Source: Aeromonas encheleia (GTDB lineage Bacteria > Pseudomonadota > Gammaproteobacteria > Enterobacterales > Aeromonadaceae). Taken from it: 64,000 bases of DNA. Location of the stretch: NCBI RefSeq assembly GCF_900637545.1, contig NZ_LR134376.1:4165001-4229000 (forward strand), written 5' to 3'. Every line of letters starts with the position of its first letter. Position 1 is the first letter of the stretch. Made by a program: the position numbers and the translations under genes. This document shows, piece after piece, positions 9,506 to 19,880 of this stretch. A model generated the notes under the pieces. The model did no database searches, was not told the origin of the DNA, and saw only the letters and a list, made by a program, of their open reading frames with translations.

Positions 9506-10117
9506 TCAGAAGCGATAGCCGACGCCAAACATGAAGGCGACCGGATCGATGGAGGTGTTGATGGTCCCCACCGCGGTGTGCACATCGGTGTCGATATCGA
9601 TGAGCCAGGCGGAGGCGTTGACGAACCAGCGATCGTTGATCGCCATGTCCAGACCCACCTGACCCGCCAGACCCCAGGAGGAGTCGACGCTGACATCCGT
9701 GCCCGCCAGGGCACCGCGTCCCTCTTCATCGAAGAAGGTGGTGTAGTTGATGCCGGCACCGACGTAAGGACGCACCTTGCTGTTGGCATCCCCGAAGTAA
9801 TATTGCGCCATCAGGGTCGGTGGCAGGTGCTTGACCTTGGCAACCTCACCCAGCCCTGGGGTCGAGACCGAGTGGGAGAAGGGGGTGGCGGCCAGCAACT
9901 CGACGCCCCAGTTGTCCGTGATCATGTAGGAGAGGGTCAGCCCCAGTTGCATGTTGCTGTCGATATCCAGCTCGCCCGTACCCAGAACATCGTCACTGCT
10001 GGTCTGAGGGGAGACGAAGGCCAGACCACCACGAACCAGAATATCACCGGCCTGATGGGCCATGGCGGCAGGGGAAGCGAGGGCGGCTGCGATCAGCAGC
10101 GGCAGGATCTTTTTCAT
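9506..10117 (-). CDS. ompW: OmpW family outer-membrane porin
   Basis: A 203-residue precursor with a signal peptide ending PAAMA and an eight-stranded barrel. HQAGDILVRGGLAFVSPQ is the classical start of mature OmpW, MITDNWGVELLAATPFSH and YVGAGINYTTFF are family motifs, and the chain ends in YRF, the C-terminal aromatic needed for outer-membrane insertion. OmpW forms a narrow hydrophobic channel and responds to oxygen and osmotic state. A GTG precedes the ATG directly; the ATG at 10117 is chosen because AGGA then lies at normal distance. An FNR-like box lies about 75 bases upstream. Confidence 0.9.
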   Translation of the reverse strand: MKKILPLLIAAALASPAAMAHQAGDILVRGGLAFVSPQTSSDDVLGTGELDIDSNMQLGLTLSYMITDNWGVELLAATPFSHSVSTPGLGEVAKVKHLPPTLMAQYYFGDANSKVRPYVGAGINYTTFFDEEGRGALAGTDVSVDSSWGLAGQVGLDMAINDRWFVNASAWLIDIDTDVHTAVGTINTSIDPVAFMFGVGYRF

Positions 10118-10120
10118 CAC

Positions 10121-10442
10121 GTATTTCCTTTTTTGTTTTCTTTCTATGTTGTAAGCCCGAAAACTATAAAAGGATGTGAATGATCAGTTATTGATTTAGC
10201 TCAATAGTTGCCAAGAAATAGATGGATGTACATAACAGCTTTCATTGCTCATCAAATCATCAACAAATTAAAATAAGGCCATTAATTACAATAGATTAAC
10301 GTGAGATATAACTGAGTCTTGCCCACTTAAATATAATTTAAATACACCTTTGCGGCCGCTCATTCCCGTCTTGACCGTTGTTTACCTATCCTGAAAGGCG
10401 TATTTTATTAAGGTGATGTAACACGCCTGTAAGCGATATTTT
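10121..10442. other. AT-rich promoter region between ompW and a small membrane-protein gene
   Basis: No larger gene fits here. The stretch is much more AT-rich than its surroundings and contains the FNR-like box at 10191-10204 and several A/T tracts, as expected for a regulated divergent promoter region. Confidence 0.5.
10191..10204. promoter_or_regulatory. FNR-like box upstream of ompW
   Basis: TTGATTTAGCTCAA matches the FNR consensus TTGAT-N4-ATCAA with one mismatch. It lies about 75 bases before the porin start. FNR control of ompW is established in E. coli; here it is inferred. Confidence 0.45.
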
Positions 10443-10568
10443 ATGAAAGAGCAAACCACCAGAGACAAAGTATTAGGCATCCTGGCAGCCATCTGGGGCA
10501 TAGGCTCCTTCCTGTTCATCTTGCTGGGATTTGTTATCGCGCTGGCGTGGCTGGTCCTGATGCACTAG
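10443..10568 (+). CDS. Candidate 41-residue single-span membrane protein
   Basis: A short frame encodes MKEQTTRDKVLGILAAIWGI followed by a hydrophobic run ending in LVLMH. It has a charged, lysine-containing head of about nine residues and one membrane helix (about residues 10-40), giving an inside-to-outside orientation by the positive-inside rule. The ribosome site is weak (GTAAG about nine bases upstream). Its last 35 bases overlap the tail of the convergent diguanylate cyclase gene. Codon use is normal for the region. No family is recognised; it could be a regulatory or stress membrane peptide, or spurious. Confidence 0.45.
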   Translation: MKEQTTRDKVLGILAAIWGIGSFLFILLGFVIALAWLVLMH

Positions 10569-12240
10569 TGTCCTCCGCCGGGCCGGACGTCCGATAATTC
10601 AGCACCCCACCGGCGACGATCTGCTCAGGCGACGACGCCCACCACTCGCGAGGCAACTCGCCGTCGAACCCCTGCCAACGATCACGCCCCTCCTGCTTGG
10701 CACGATAGAGCGCGATGTCCGCCAGCTTGAAGCTCAGCTCCCAGAACGACTCCTCCAGCTCCCGGTGCAAGGGGTAGTCGCAATAACCCAGCGAGACCGT
10801 CATGTGCAGCGGCGCCGTCTCTGGACCGAACGGATAGGCGGCGATCTCGCGGTGCAGGCTGGCGAGGCGGACCTGCCCATCCTGGCGGGAGAGCAGCAAC
10901 AGAAACTCCTCCCCACCCAGTCGGATCAGCGGCTCCCCCTCCCTCAGCGAGTGGCGCAACAGCGCGGCCAGCTGGCGCAGTACCAGATCCCCCATGTCGT
11001 GACCGAAGTGATCGTTGACCCGCTTGAAGTGATCCAGATCCAGCAGCACCGCCAGCCTGGGCTCGGCCAGCTCGTAGCGGGCCAGCAACCACTCCTCCAG
11101 ATAACGGCGATTGAAGGCCCGGGTCAGGGGATCCGTGTAGGCGGCCATCTCCAGCCGGGAGGAGTGCGCCTGCATGGCGCTGTGCTGCAGGCTGATCTTG
11201 GCCGCCATCTCCCTGAATTTGCGGCTGAGCAGGGCCATCTCCCAGCTGCTGTCGAAGATGGGCAGGCGGCTCACATCCGGCTGCTCGCTGAAATGCTGCA
11301 GGGCGGTCACCAGCTCGTTGACGGGCTCCAGCACTATGGAGCGCAGCCGCTGCCGGGCGATGAGGATGCAACACAGGCTGATCAGCAGCATGCCAAACAG
11401 CATCCAGAGGGTCCCCTCCAGCGCGCCCCGCAGCACGTCCCGCTCCTCCTCCACGATCAGCGTCAGCACGGGATTGCCCGCGCTGTCGAGCAGCAACCCC
11501 TCTCCCCGTACCCAGCGCAGGCCGAGATCCACCAGCCGATAGCGCACCCGGTTGCCGAGCGTGTCGAACCCCGCCATCTCTCTGGCCGACACCGGCGGCG
11601 CGAAGCGAAGGGGGATGGCGACGCGCTCGGCCAGCTTGGCCATGTAGCGTCGATCCAACCAGCGCAGCGCCAGCAAGAAGCCGTTGGGTTGGTGCAGCCC
11701 CGCACTGTCGGTCACCGGCTGCAACGAGAAGATGAGCGGCCCCCACTGGGAGCCCAGCACCCCGCTCAGGGCCCGCATCTGCCCCTGGCGCGACTCAGCC
11801 AGCAGGCGCGACGTCAGCTCATCCAGAAAACGGGGTAGCAGCGTCGTATCCACCCCCTCGGTGTCCGGCAGCATGGTGCGGGTCCAGACCTCCTCCCCCT
11901 GCAGATCCAGATAGCTCAGCAGGTTGAGCTCGAAATCCCGCATCGGGGTATCGACCAGCAGATTGGAGTTGATGTAGCCCCGGTTGGGTTTGGCGATGAA
12001 GGTTCGGGTCTCGTCCCAGATGCCCCAGTCCCGGGTGAAGGCGTTGATCGCATCGATGTCCCCCTGCACCGCCCTGCACACCCGTTGCAGATGCTCCCTC
12101 ATCCTCTGCTCCTCGAGCCGCTCCACCGCCGGTATCTGCGACAGGGCGATCACGATCAGCAGCATCAGCACGGCGCCCACCCAGACGGGTAACATGGAGT
12201 AGGCCAGCAGATGATCGATGGGACGGGGATTGTGGGTCAT
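10534..12240 (-). CDS. CHASE4-GGDEF diguanylate cyclase
   Basis: A 568-residue membrane protein that makes c-di-GMP. After a cytoplasmic start (MTHNPRPIDHLLAY) there is a first span (about residues 17-37), then a periplasmic CHASE4-type sensor with the DWGIWDET motif and SNLLVDTPMRDFELNLLSYLD. A second span follows at about 290-310 and a linker helix. The GGDEF domain has DPLTRAFNRRYLEEW, VLLDLDHFKRVNDHFGHDMGD and the active loop LGGEEFLLLL. The inhibitory site five residues before the loop reads REGE rather than RxxD, so feedback inhibition may be weak. A longer frame upstream begins inside the uvrA terminator without a ribosome site, so the ATG at 12240 is preferred. Confidence 0.9.
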   Translation of the reverse strand: MTHNPRPIDHLLAYSMLPVWVGAVLMLLIVIALSQIPAVERLEEQRMREHLQRVCRAVQGDIDAINAFTRDWGIWDETRTFIAKPNRGYINSNLLVDTPMRDFELNLLSYLDLQGEEVWTRTMLPDTEGVDTTLLPRFLDELTSRLLAESRQGQMRALSGVLGSQWGPLIFSLQPVTDSAGLHQPNGFLLALRWLDRRYMAKLAERVAIPLRFAPPVSAREMAGFDTLGNRVRYRLVDLGLRWVRGEGLLLDSAGNPVLTLIVEEERDVLRGALEGTLWMLFGMLLISLCCILIARQRLRSIVLEPVNELVTALQHFSEQPDVSRLPIFDSSWEMALLSRKFREMAAKISLQHSAMQAHSSRLEMAAYTDPLTRAFNRRYLEEWLLARYELAEPRLAVLLDLDHFKRVNDHFGHDMGDLVLRQLAALLRHSLREGEPLIRLGGEEFLLLLSRQDGQVRLASLHREIAAYPFGPETAPLHMTVSLGYCDYPLHRELEESFWELSFKLADIALYRAKQEGRDRWQGFDGELPREWWASSPEQIVAGGVLNYRTSGPAEDTSASGPATPAR

Positions 12241-12330
12241 AGACGCCGGGATCCTGATGACAGCAAACAAGGGCGGAGACGAGATCAAGTATGGGGCATG
12301 GCCCTGAGGGAGCAGCTCCCGCCAGCCCAT

Positions 12331-12360
12331 AAAAAAACAAGGGGCCCTGGGCCCCTTGTT
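12331..12360 (-). terminator. Intrinsic terminator of uvrA
   Basis: The stem ACAAGGGGCC/GGCCCCTTGT with a three-base loop is followed, on the minus strand, by seven T. It lies 15 bases after the uvrA stop. Confidence 0.9.
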
Positions 12361-12375
12361 GCATGACTGAGACGC

Positions 12376-15204
<2,829 letters not shown>

Positions 15205-15256
15205 CTTCTTGCACGCTCGATACACAAACCAGAGCGAACCAGTATGGCACAGTGAC

Positions 15257-15276
15257 TACTGGATGAATAGACAGGC
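15257..15276 (-). promoter_or_regulatory. LexA-like SOS box upstream of uvrA
   Basis: TACTG-GATGAATAGA-CAGGC contains the invariant CTG-N10-CAG spacing with an AT-rich centre. The outer bases match the E. coli consensus on one side only. uvrA is an SOS gene in many relatives, which supports the call. Confidence 0.55.
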
Positions 15277-15299
15277 TTTTATCAGCCTGACCCCGCTCT

Positions 15300-15938
15300 T
15301 CAGAGATATTCCTTGGCCCAGCTCACCGCCTGCAAGCGGTTCTTGACGTTCAACTTCTTGAATACGTTATAGAGGTGGGACTTGATGGTGTGTTCGCTCA
15401 CAAACAGGCTGTCGGCGATCTCGGTATTGGAGGCCCCCGTCATCAGATGACGGACTATCTCCTGTTCACGGGCCGTCAGCAGCGTCTGGTTGCGCAGCGG
15501 CTGGCCGCTGCCCTTGCGGTAGTAATCCACCAGATCACAGAGCAGATGGCGCGGGATCCAATACTCCCCCTGCAGCACCTTGCCGATGCCGATCACCAGC
15601 CGATCCAGGCTGTCCTGGCGGAAGAAGAGTCCGCTGGTGTGCGGCCACATCAGCAACAGCTCCCGGTCCGTACTGGTGGGGGCATTGAGCAGCACGGTGC
15701 TGGCCCCACCGAATCGACTGCAAAGCGTCTGGCTCCAGTCCGCCTGCTGAGTCGACTTGAGGTAATCCAGATCGATCATGAACAGGGACTGGCTGTCGGT
15801 ATCTGCCGGTTCCGGCAGGGCATCCAGCTCTCCCACCAGCAGGATGGCCAAGCCCAGCTGCTCGCCGAGGTGACGCTGAAAACTGATAGCTTGTGCGTTA
15901 TGTTCGGTGATCAGCACTAAGGGGTATTCGGGCGTCAT
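15300..15938 (-). CDS. LuxR-type regulator resembling CsgD/VpsT
   Basis: A 212-residue regulator, the same size as E. coli CsgD. The N-terminal half is receiver-like but lacks a convincing phospho-acceptor pattern. Residues about 148-205 form the LuxR HTH ([43 protein letters not shown]). Before it lies [10 protein letters not shown], at the place where VpsT-type proteins have the c-di-GMP-binding W-[FLM]-[TS]-R motif. Here it reads W-I-P-R, so binding is possible but unproven. The ATG at 15938 has AAGGA ten bases upstream; two longer starts exist. A long non-coding region follows upstream, as is usual for csgD-like genes. Likely role: control of matrix or biofilm genes. Confidence 0.75.
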   Translation of the reverse strand: MTPEYPLVLITEHNAQAISFQRHLGEQLGLAILLVGELDALPEPADTDSQSLFMIDLDYLKSTQQADWSQTLCSRFGGASTVLLNAPTSTDRELLLMWPHTSGLFFRQDSLDRLVIGIGKVLQGEYWIPRHLLCDLVDYYRKGSGQPLRNQTLLTAREQEIVRHLMTGASNTEIADSLFVSEHTIKSHLYNVFKKLNVKNRLQAVSWAKEYL

Positions 15939-16455
15939 CAAGAAGACTTCCTTGCACATTCGGATCTGGGCTTTTCGACGGGAGAGAGTACCAATCCCCC
16001 CTCCTGACTGAAGTATTAAAAAAGTATTAGGCGCTACTGTGATTCCTTTGAAGCTTGCCAATTTCTCAATCAATACAAATGACTAGCATACCCTCCCCAT
16101 TTGGGGGGTCTACTAGTACCTGCCGGCACAGGCATGGCCCTCCCGGGTGGATACCGCTCTCACGGGTAGCGCCGCTTGCTGGCAACCCCGCACCTCGGGT
16201 AAGTTAATGAAGGATCCGACGGCGGGATTGACACCCGCCGGGCAGGAAGATGTGCCCTCATGCCCGCCAACTCTGTTACTATTGCGGGCAAACGCTGGGA
16301 CGAGCGGCTGGTGATTTATTCGGCCAGATCGGGCGCAGCCATGACATGAGTGAAGATCCCCCATCCAGTGGGGCGCATCTCACCGAACACGAACGAAATG
16401 TTGAATTGGTCCGGGCATTTGGCCCGGCCGGTATATAAAGGGTGGAAGAGAGATT
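15939..16455. other. Long intergenic region between a csgD-like gene and ssb
   Basis: No convincing protein gene. It contains several GC-rich hairpins, for example CCCTCCCC/GGGGGG near 16090-16110 and CCGGGC-ATTT-GGCCCGG near 16417-16432, the second directly before a TATAAA-like sequence upstream of ssb. It must carry the ssb promoter and probably the control region of the csgD-like gene. I found no CTG-N10-CAG LexA box for ssb here. Confidence 0.5.
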
Positions 16456-17037
16456 ATGGCCAGTCGAGGCATCAATAAAGTCATTCTGATCGGTAACCTG
16501 GGGCAAGACCCGGAAGTGCGCTACATGCCGAGTGGCGGTGCCGTGACCAACATCACCCTGGCCACCTCCGAATCCTGGCGCGACAAGCAGACCGGTGAGC
16601 AGAAAGAGCGCACTGAATGGCACCGTGTGGTGTTCATGGGCAAGCTGGCCGAAGTGGCTGGCGAGTACCTGAAAAAAGGCTCCCAGGTCTATGTCGAAGG
16701 CAAACTGCAGACTCGCAAGTGGCAGGATCAGGGGGGTCAGGAGCGTTACACCACCGAAATCCTGGTCGACAGCTTCAGCGGCGTGATGCAGATGTTGGGT
16801 GGCCGTCCGCAAGGCGGCGCCGGTCAGAGCATGGGTGGCCAGCAATCCCAGGGCAACTGGGGCCAGTCGCAACAGGCCGCTCCTCAGCAGAACATGCCAC
16901 GCCCCGCGGCCGCACCGCAGCAGAACATGCAGCAGCAAGGTGGCTACAGCCGTCCTCAGCAACAGCAGCAACCTCAGTCTGCCCCGCCGGTTTACAACGA
17001 ACCGCCGATGGATTTCGACGACGACATTCCATTCTAG
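16456..17037 (+). CDS. ssb: Single-stranded DNA-binding protein
   Basis: A 193-residue protein that binds and protects single-stranded DNA in replication, repair and recombination. Residues 1-112 form the OB fold, with [20 protein letters not shown] at the start and the conserved [21 protein letters not shown] and [20 protein letters not shown] segments. A Gly/Gln/Pro-rich linker (about 113-183) leads to the acidic tip MDFDDDIPF that recruits partner proteins. AAGAGAGATT precedes the ATG. As in E. coli it lies near uvrA, but a csgD-like gene intervenes. A strong terminator follows. Confidence 0.98.
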   Translation: MASRGINKVILIGNLGQDPEVRYMPSGGAVTNITLATSESWRDKQTGEQKERTEWHRVVFMGKLAEVAGEYLKKGSQVYVEGKLQTRKWQDQGGQERYTTEILVDSFSGVMQMLGGRPQGGAGQSMGGQQSQGNWGQSQQAAPQQNMPRPAAAPQQNMQQQGGYSRPQQQQQPQSAPPVYNEPPMDFDDDIPF

Positions 17038-17056
17038 GCTCGCGTGACTGACTACC

Positions 17057-17084
17057 AGGCCCTGACTGTTCAGGGCCTTTTTTT
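17057..17084 (+). terminator. Intrinsic terminator of ssb
   Basis: The stem AGGCCCTGA/TCAGGGCCT with a CTGT loop is followed by seven T, 20 bases after the ssb stop. Confidence 0.92.
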
Positions 17085-17205
17085 GCCTGCTTCTGACGCA
17101 GCCATCGTCCCCATCACCCCGTTACCGGGACTGGCGAACAGGTTGGGTCTCTCTCATTGGGAGTTGTGGGTATCATCAGACCGAGTCATCCGCCTGAGAA
17201 CAAGC

Positions 17206-17976
17206 ATGGCCTTCCTTAACCGCCTGCTGCGCTTCACCCTGCTGCTGCATATGGGCACCCTGGCCGCCGAGCCACTACGGGTGGGCGTCAATTTCGCCAT
17301 CCCGCCTTACGTGATCAAGCACCAGGGCCGCGGCATCGAGCTGGATCTGCTGACACAGGCCTTTGCCGGCAGTGGCTACGAGCCCCGGTTCATCTACCTG
17401 CCGCTGGAGCGTACCTTCCGCATGCTGGAAGAGGGCAAGCTGGATGCCATCATCAACGTGAAGCCCGGCATGCTGAAGCACGCCTATCTGTCGCAGCCGG
17501 TGATCACCTTCCACAACAGGGTCTTTACCCTGGACGATAGGGTCATCCACTCGATCGCGGATCTGAAGGGGTTGCGTGTCAGCGCCTTCCAGCGGGCACG
17601 GCAAATCCTGGGGGAGGATTTCGCCAGCATGGCCGCTCAGAATCCTCGCTATGAAGAGGTGGCCAGGCAGCAGAGCCAGGTACAGATGCTGCTGTTGGGC
17701 CGCACTGATGCCGTGATCCTGGAGCAGAGGGTGTTCTACTACTATCTGGCGCAGCAACGCGAGAGTGAATCGGACAGCGGGCGCCATGCCCCCGTTCGGG
17801 TCAGGCAACATACCCTGTTCGCCCCCACCCACTATCACTTTGCCTTTCGTCGGGTCACCCAGCAGCAGTGGTTCGATCGCCAGCTCGCGCGCATGAGAGA
17901 GGATGGGCGCTATGAACGGATCTTGGCGAGCTATGAGGCGAGCTCATCGGCCGAAAACATAAAAGCCAGCCCATGA
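17206..17976 (+). CDS. Periplasmic family-3 substrate-binding protein, orphan
   Basis: A 256-residue protein with a signal peptide (MAFLNRLLRFTLLLHMGTLAAE). Its fold is that of amino-acid-type binding proteins: LRVGVNFAIPPYVIKHQGRGIELDLLTQAFAG at the start, FIYLPLERTFRMLEEGKLDAIINVKPG in the middle and FAFRRVTQQQWFDRQLARMREDGRYERILASY at the end. No permease or ATPase gene adjoins, so it may serve a remote transporter or be a sensor-like scavenger. The ATG at 17206 is the first that yields an intact signal peptide. Its stop codon forms the loop of a terminator hairpin shared with the convergent small gene. Confidence 0.75.
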   Translation: MAFLNRLLRFTLLLHMGTLAAEPLRVGVNFAIPPYVIKHQGRGIELDLLTQAFAGSGYEPRFIYLPLERTFRMLEEGKLDAIINVKPGMLKHAYLSQPVITFHNRVFTLDDRVIHSIADLKGLRVSAFQRARQILGEDFASMAAQNPRYEEVARQQSQVQMLLLGRTDAVILEQRVFYYYLAQQRESESDSGRHAPVRVRQHTLFAPTHYHFAFRRVTQQQWFDRQLARMREDGRYERILASYEASSSAENIKASP

Positions 17977-17987
17977 TGGGCTGGCTT
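17963..17987. terminator. Terminator hairpin spanning the stop codon
   Basis: AAGCCAGCCCA/TGGGCTGGCTT encloses a TGA loop that is the stop codon of the plus-strand gene. T-rich sequence follows only on the minus strand, so it mainly ends the convergent small gene. Confidence 0.7.
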
Positions 17988-18024
17988 GATACTGGCTCCA
18001 GAGGAACAACAGTGTAGCGGAGCG

Positions 18025-18147
18025 TTACTTCAACACGCTGCCATTTTTCAGGTCGGCTTTCTGCCGTTTGGCATCGCGCTTCTCTTTCAGTGACATCTGC
18101 GGTTTTTTCTTGGCATCTTTGCCGTGATGCTGTTCTTTGTTACTCAT
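18025..18147 (-). CDS. Small lysine-rich protein, 40 residues
   Basis: A short frame encodes MSNKEQHHGKDAKKKPQMSL followed by KEKRDAKRQKADLKNGSVLK. It is highly basic, hydrophilic and probably helical. A second ATG lies directly before the chosen one; the chosen ATG at 18147 has GGAG seven bases upstream, a strong ribosome site. A terminator hairpin follows at 17963-17987. Ribosome site, terminator and coherent composition make this a likely real gene. The KK-P-x-S/T-LKEKR pattern resembles small proteins I have seen in related genomes, but no function is known to me. A nucleic-acid or ribosome partner would fit the charge. Confidence 0.65.
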   Translation of the reverse strand: MSNKEQHHGKDAKKKPQMSLKEKRDAKRQKADLKNGSVLK

Positions 18148-18150
18148 CAT

Positions 18151-18693
18151 CAGACTCCAAAAATGTTACCCAGACAGGCTGGAACCGGGGCTCCAGCGTG
18201 TCAGCCGAATCATAGATCACAGTACGCTAACAGTGACGATCGGGGATCGCACTGGTACCAGCATACCCCCAACCTCAGGCCAGGATCCAGCCTCACACAA
18301 TAACAGCAGATCGCCGACCAGGCACGCTCACCGCCAGCACAGCCCAAATGGCCCGCCACGCCGCCCACACCGCAGTACCTACTGCCAATCCGGCCAGGAC
18401 ATCTCCCGATGCGATGACCTGCCGATCTGTTGAAAGCACTGTGACGGGACCCAGTCGCCCCATTCCTTCCTTATCCCATGATTGATCGGGTTCAGAGCAT
18501 CCCTAACCGCCCTGCTCGGGTCCGGACAATGGGTTCCATCAGCAACAAGCCGCCGGAAACTGTCCATAAAAGGGTGAGAACATGGTGGGAAATGGCCCTC
18601 AATCTGCCCTTTTGGTGGCAAGGCGACGATAGCATAAGAGATGTACCGTCAGAGTGTGCTAGGGTGTGCTATCCCCTGCCGCAGGAGCGCGCC
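18151..18693. other. Gene-poor stretch of about 540 bases
   Basis: Open frames exist on both strands but none has a plausible ribosome site or protein-like composition. Just before the downstream gene GTGTGCTA and GGTGTGCTA repeat in tandem (about 18653-18671), possibly a regulator site. Otherwise I see nothing I can name. Confidence 0.4.
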
Positions 18694-18978
18694 ATGAAAA
18701 AACTGGAAATGAAAGACCTCACCGAGGCCGAGAAGGCCGAGATCACCCTGCTGCTGCAGAAAGCCCAGGCCAATGCCGATCACACCCTGACCAATGGGGA
18801 GCGCAACAAGATCCGTGAGGAAGGGCGGCTGCTGATCGCCGCGGAGCGCGCCAAGGTCGCCAAGGTCGCCTCAGCGCTGGCGCGGGAGAAAGCCAAGGAG
18901 CGCGCCAAGAACCAGGTGTTGCCCGATACCTTCAGCTGGATTGACTCCGTCAGCAACAAGTTCCGCAGCAAGCGCTAA
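18694..18978 (+). CDS. Small charged helical protein, 94 residues
   Basis: Starts at the ATG at 18694, which has AGGAG seven bases upstream; a longer frame exists but lacks this site. The protein is cytoplasmic, almost entirely helical and very rich in Lys, Ala and Glu. MKKLEMKDLTEAEKAEITLL opens it, a region GERNKIREEGRLLIAAERAK follows, and a long Ala/Lys/Arg helix (about residues 48-75) leads to the tail DTFSWIDSVSNKFRSKR. A coiled coil is likely. I do not recognise the family. It stands alone and is followed by a GC-rich hairpin at 19000-19032. Confidence 0.65.
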   Translation: MKKLEMKDLTEAEKAEITLLLQKAQANADHTLTNGERNKIREEGRLLIAAERAKVAKVASALAREKAKERAKNQVLPDTFSWIDSVSNKFRSKR

Positions 18979-19376
18979 TCTCTTCTATATTCATGCATTC
19001 ATGCCCGGACGCATCCCCTGCGTGCGGGCATGAACATTATATCGCTATGCCTCCCCAACCTGAATCAACATCTATCACGTTGTTAAACAACGATATTTCT
19101 CACAAATGAGACCCAAACGCCAGCGTCACTGGGTAATTAATATCAAGATAAAGATTGCCACATCAGGGTGAGCGTGTTCTAATCAATCTCGATGGTTCGG
19201 TAGTTCAGACCTGATTATGTTAGGCAGTCATTTTAAAGCAGTGATTTGTTTAGAGTTGTCCCAGATAGCTCTTATCAAATAATTTCCTTCTTTAGTGCTC
19301 CCCATACGTATTGCTGACGAAAAATCATGGATTGCCACAACCGTGGCGTTTCAATATCACTATTAAGGAAATTATT
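18979..19376. other. Upstream region and probable leader of the cold-shock gene
   Basis: No protein gene. A hairpin (CATGCCCG/CGGGCATG, 19000-19032) closes the preceding gene. A perfect 15-base palindrome CGTTGTT-A-AACAACG lies at 19078-19092. A small hairpin GCCAC-AACC-GTGGC at 19334-19347 is followed by AAGGA before the cold-shock start. The long AT-rich stretch fits the extended, structured leader typical of cspA-type mRNAs. Confidence 0.5.
19000..19032. terminator. Hairpin after the small helical-protein gene
   Basis: CATGCCCG and CGGGCATG pair, with an inner ACGCA/TGCGT pair. No T-run follows, so it may be a weak terminator or an mRNA 3' protector. Confidence 0.45.
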
Positions 19377-19589
19377 ATGTCTAACAAAATGACTGGTACC
19401 GTTAAGTTCTTCAACGCAGAAAAAGGTTTTGGCTTCATCTCCCCGGCTGACGGTGGCAAAGACGTGTTCGTACACTTCTCCGCTATCCAGTCCACCAGCT
19501 TCAAAACCCTGGACGAAGGTCAGCGCGTTGAGTTCACCATCGAGCAAGGCCAGAAAGGCCCGGCTGCTGCCAACGTAGTTGGTCTGTAA
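19377..19589 (+). CDS. CspA-type cold-shock protein
   Basis: A 70-residue cold-shock-domain protein, an RNA/DNA chaperone that melts mRNA structure. It begins [20 protein letters not shown] and contains both RNA-binding motifs, KGFGFI (RNP1) and VFVHFSAI (RNP2), followed by [21 protein letters not shown]. Length matches E. coli CspA. TAAGGA lies eight bases before the ATG. A long structured upstream region and a strong terminator flank it, suggesting single-gene transcription with post-transcriptional control by leader structure. Which paralogue it corresponds to cannot be told from this window. Confidence 0.95.
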   Translation: MSNKMTGTVKFFNAEKGFGFISPADGGKDVFVHFSAIQSTSFKTLDEGQRVEFTIEQGQKGPAAANVVGL

Positions 19590-19640
19590 TTCAAGCCAGG
19601 AAGCCTTCCCGTTAATCGGAAAGACCTTCTGCAAGAATTG

Positions 19641-19666
19641 AAAAAACCCGCCTCGGCGGGTTTTTT
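19641..19666 (+). terminator. Intrinsic terminator of the cold-shock gene
   Basis: The stem AAAAAACCCGCC/GGCGGGTTTTTT with a two-base centre ends in a T-run. Confidence 0.92.
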
Positions 19667-19828
19667 GTTGCCTGATTTTCGGCCAGTCCTGTCTATTCCT
19701 CCCCCACATTCACACCGGTCACAGACCACAGCCCCGCAGTTCCTCGCACCACACCCTGCGAGCTCCCCACTCACTCGATCTTTCCCCCATGCACCATGTC
19801 GTCAGCCTCGCGTAATCTCGGATACGAA

Positions 19829-19852
19829 GAGGGCGCCAACCCGGGCGCCCTC
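19829..19852. terminator. Hairpin after the histidine-kinase gene
   Basis: GAGGGCGCC/GGCGCCCTC pairs around AACCCG, about 30 bases past the kinase stop. The T-run is weak on both sides. Confidence 0.6.
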
Positions 19853-19880
19853 TTGTCAGATCGGATGAAGGTATAGGCCC

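Noticed and set aside
16074..16455. LexA box upstream of ssb, and a c-di-GMP riboswitch
   Set aside because: No CTG-N10-CAG spacing was found, and the GEMM core sequences are absent, although the region is rich in hairpins.
18379..18621. Minus-strand 80-codon frame in the gene-poor stretch
   Set aside because: No ribosome site, irregular composition and no terminator. The opposite-strand frame at 18137-18433 is equally unconvincing.
19520..19774. Minus-strand frames overlapping the cold-shock gene and its terminator
   Set aside because: They read through a strong terminator and the antisense of a certain gene.
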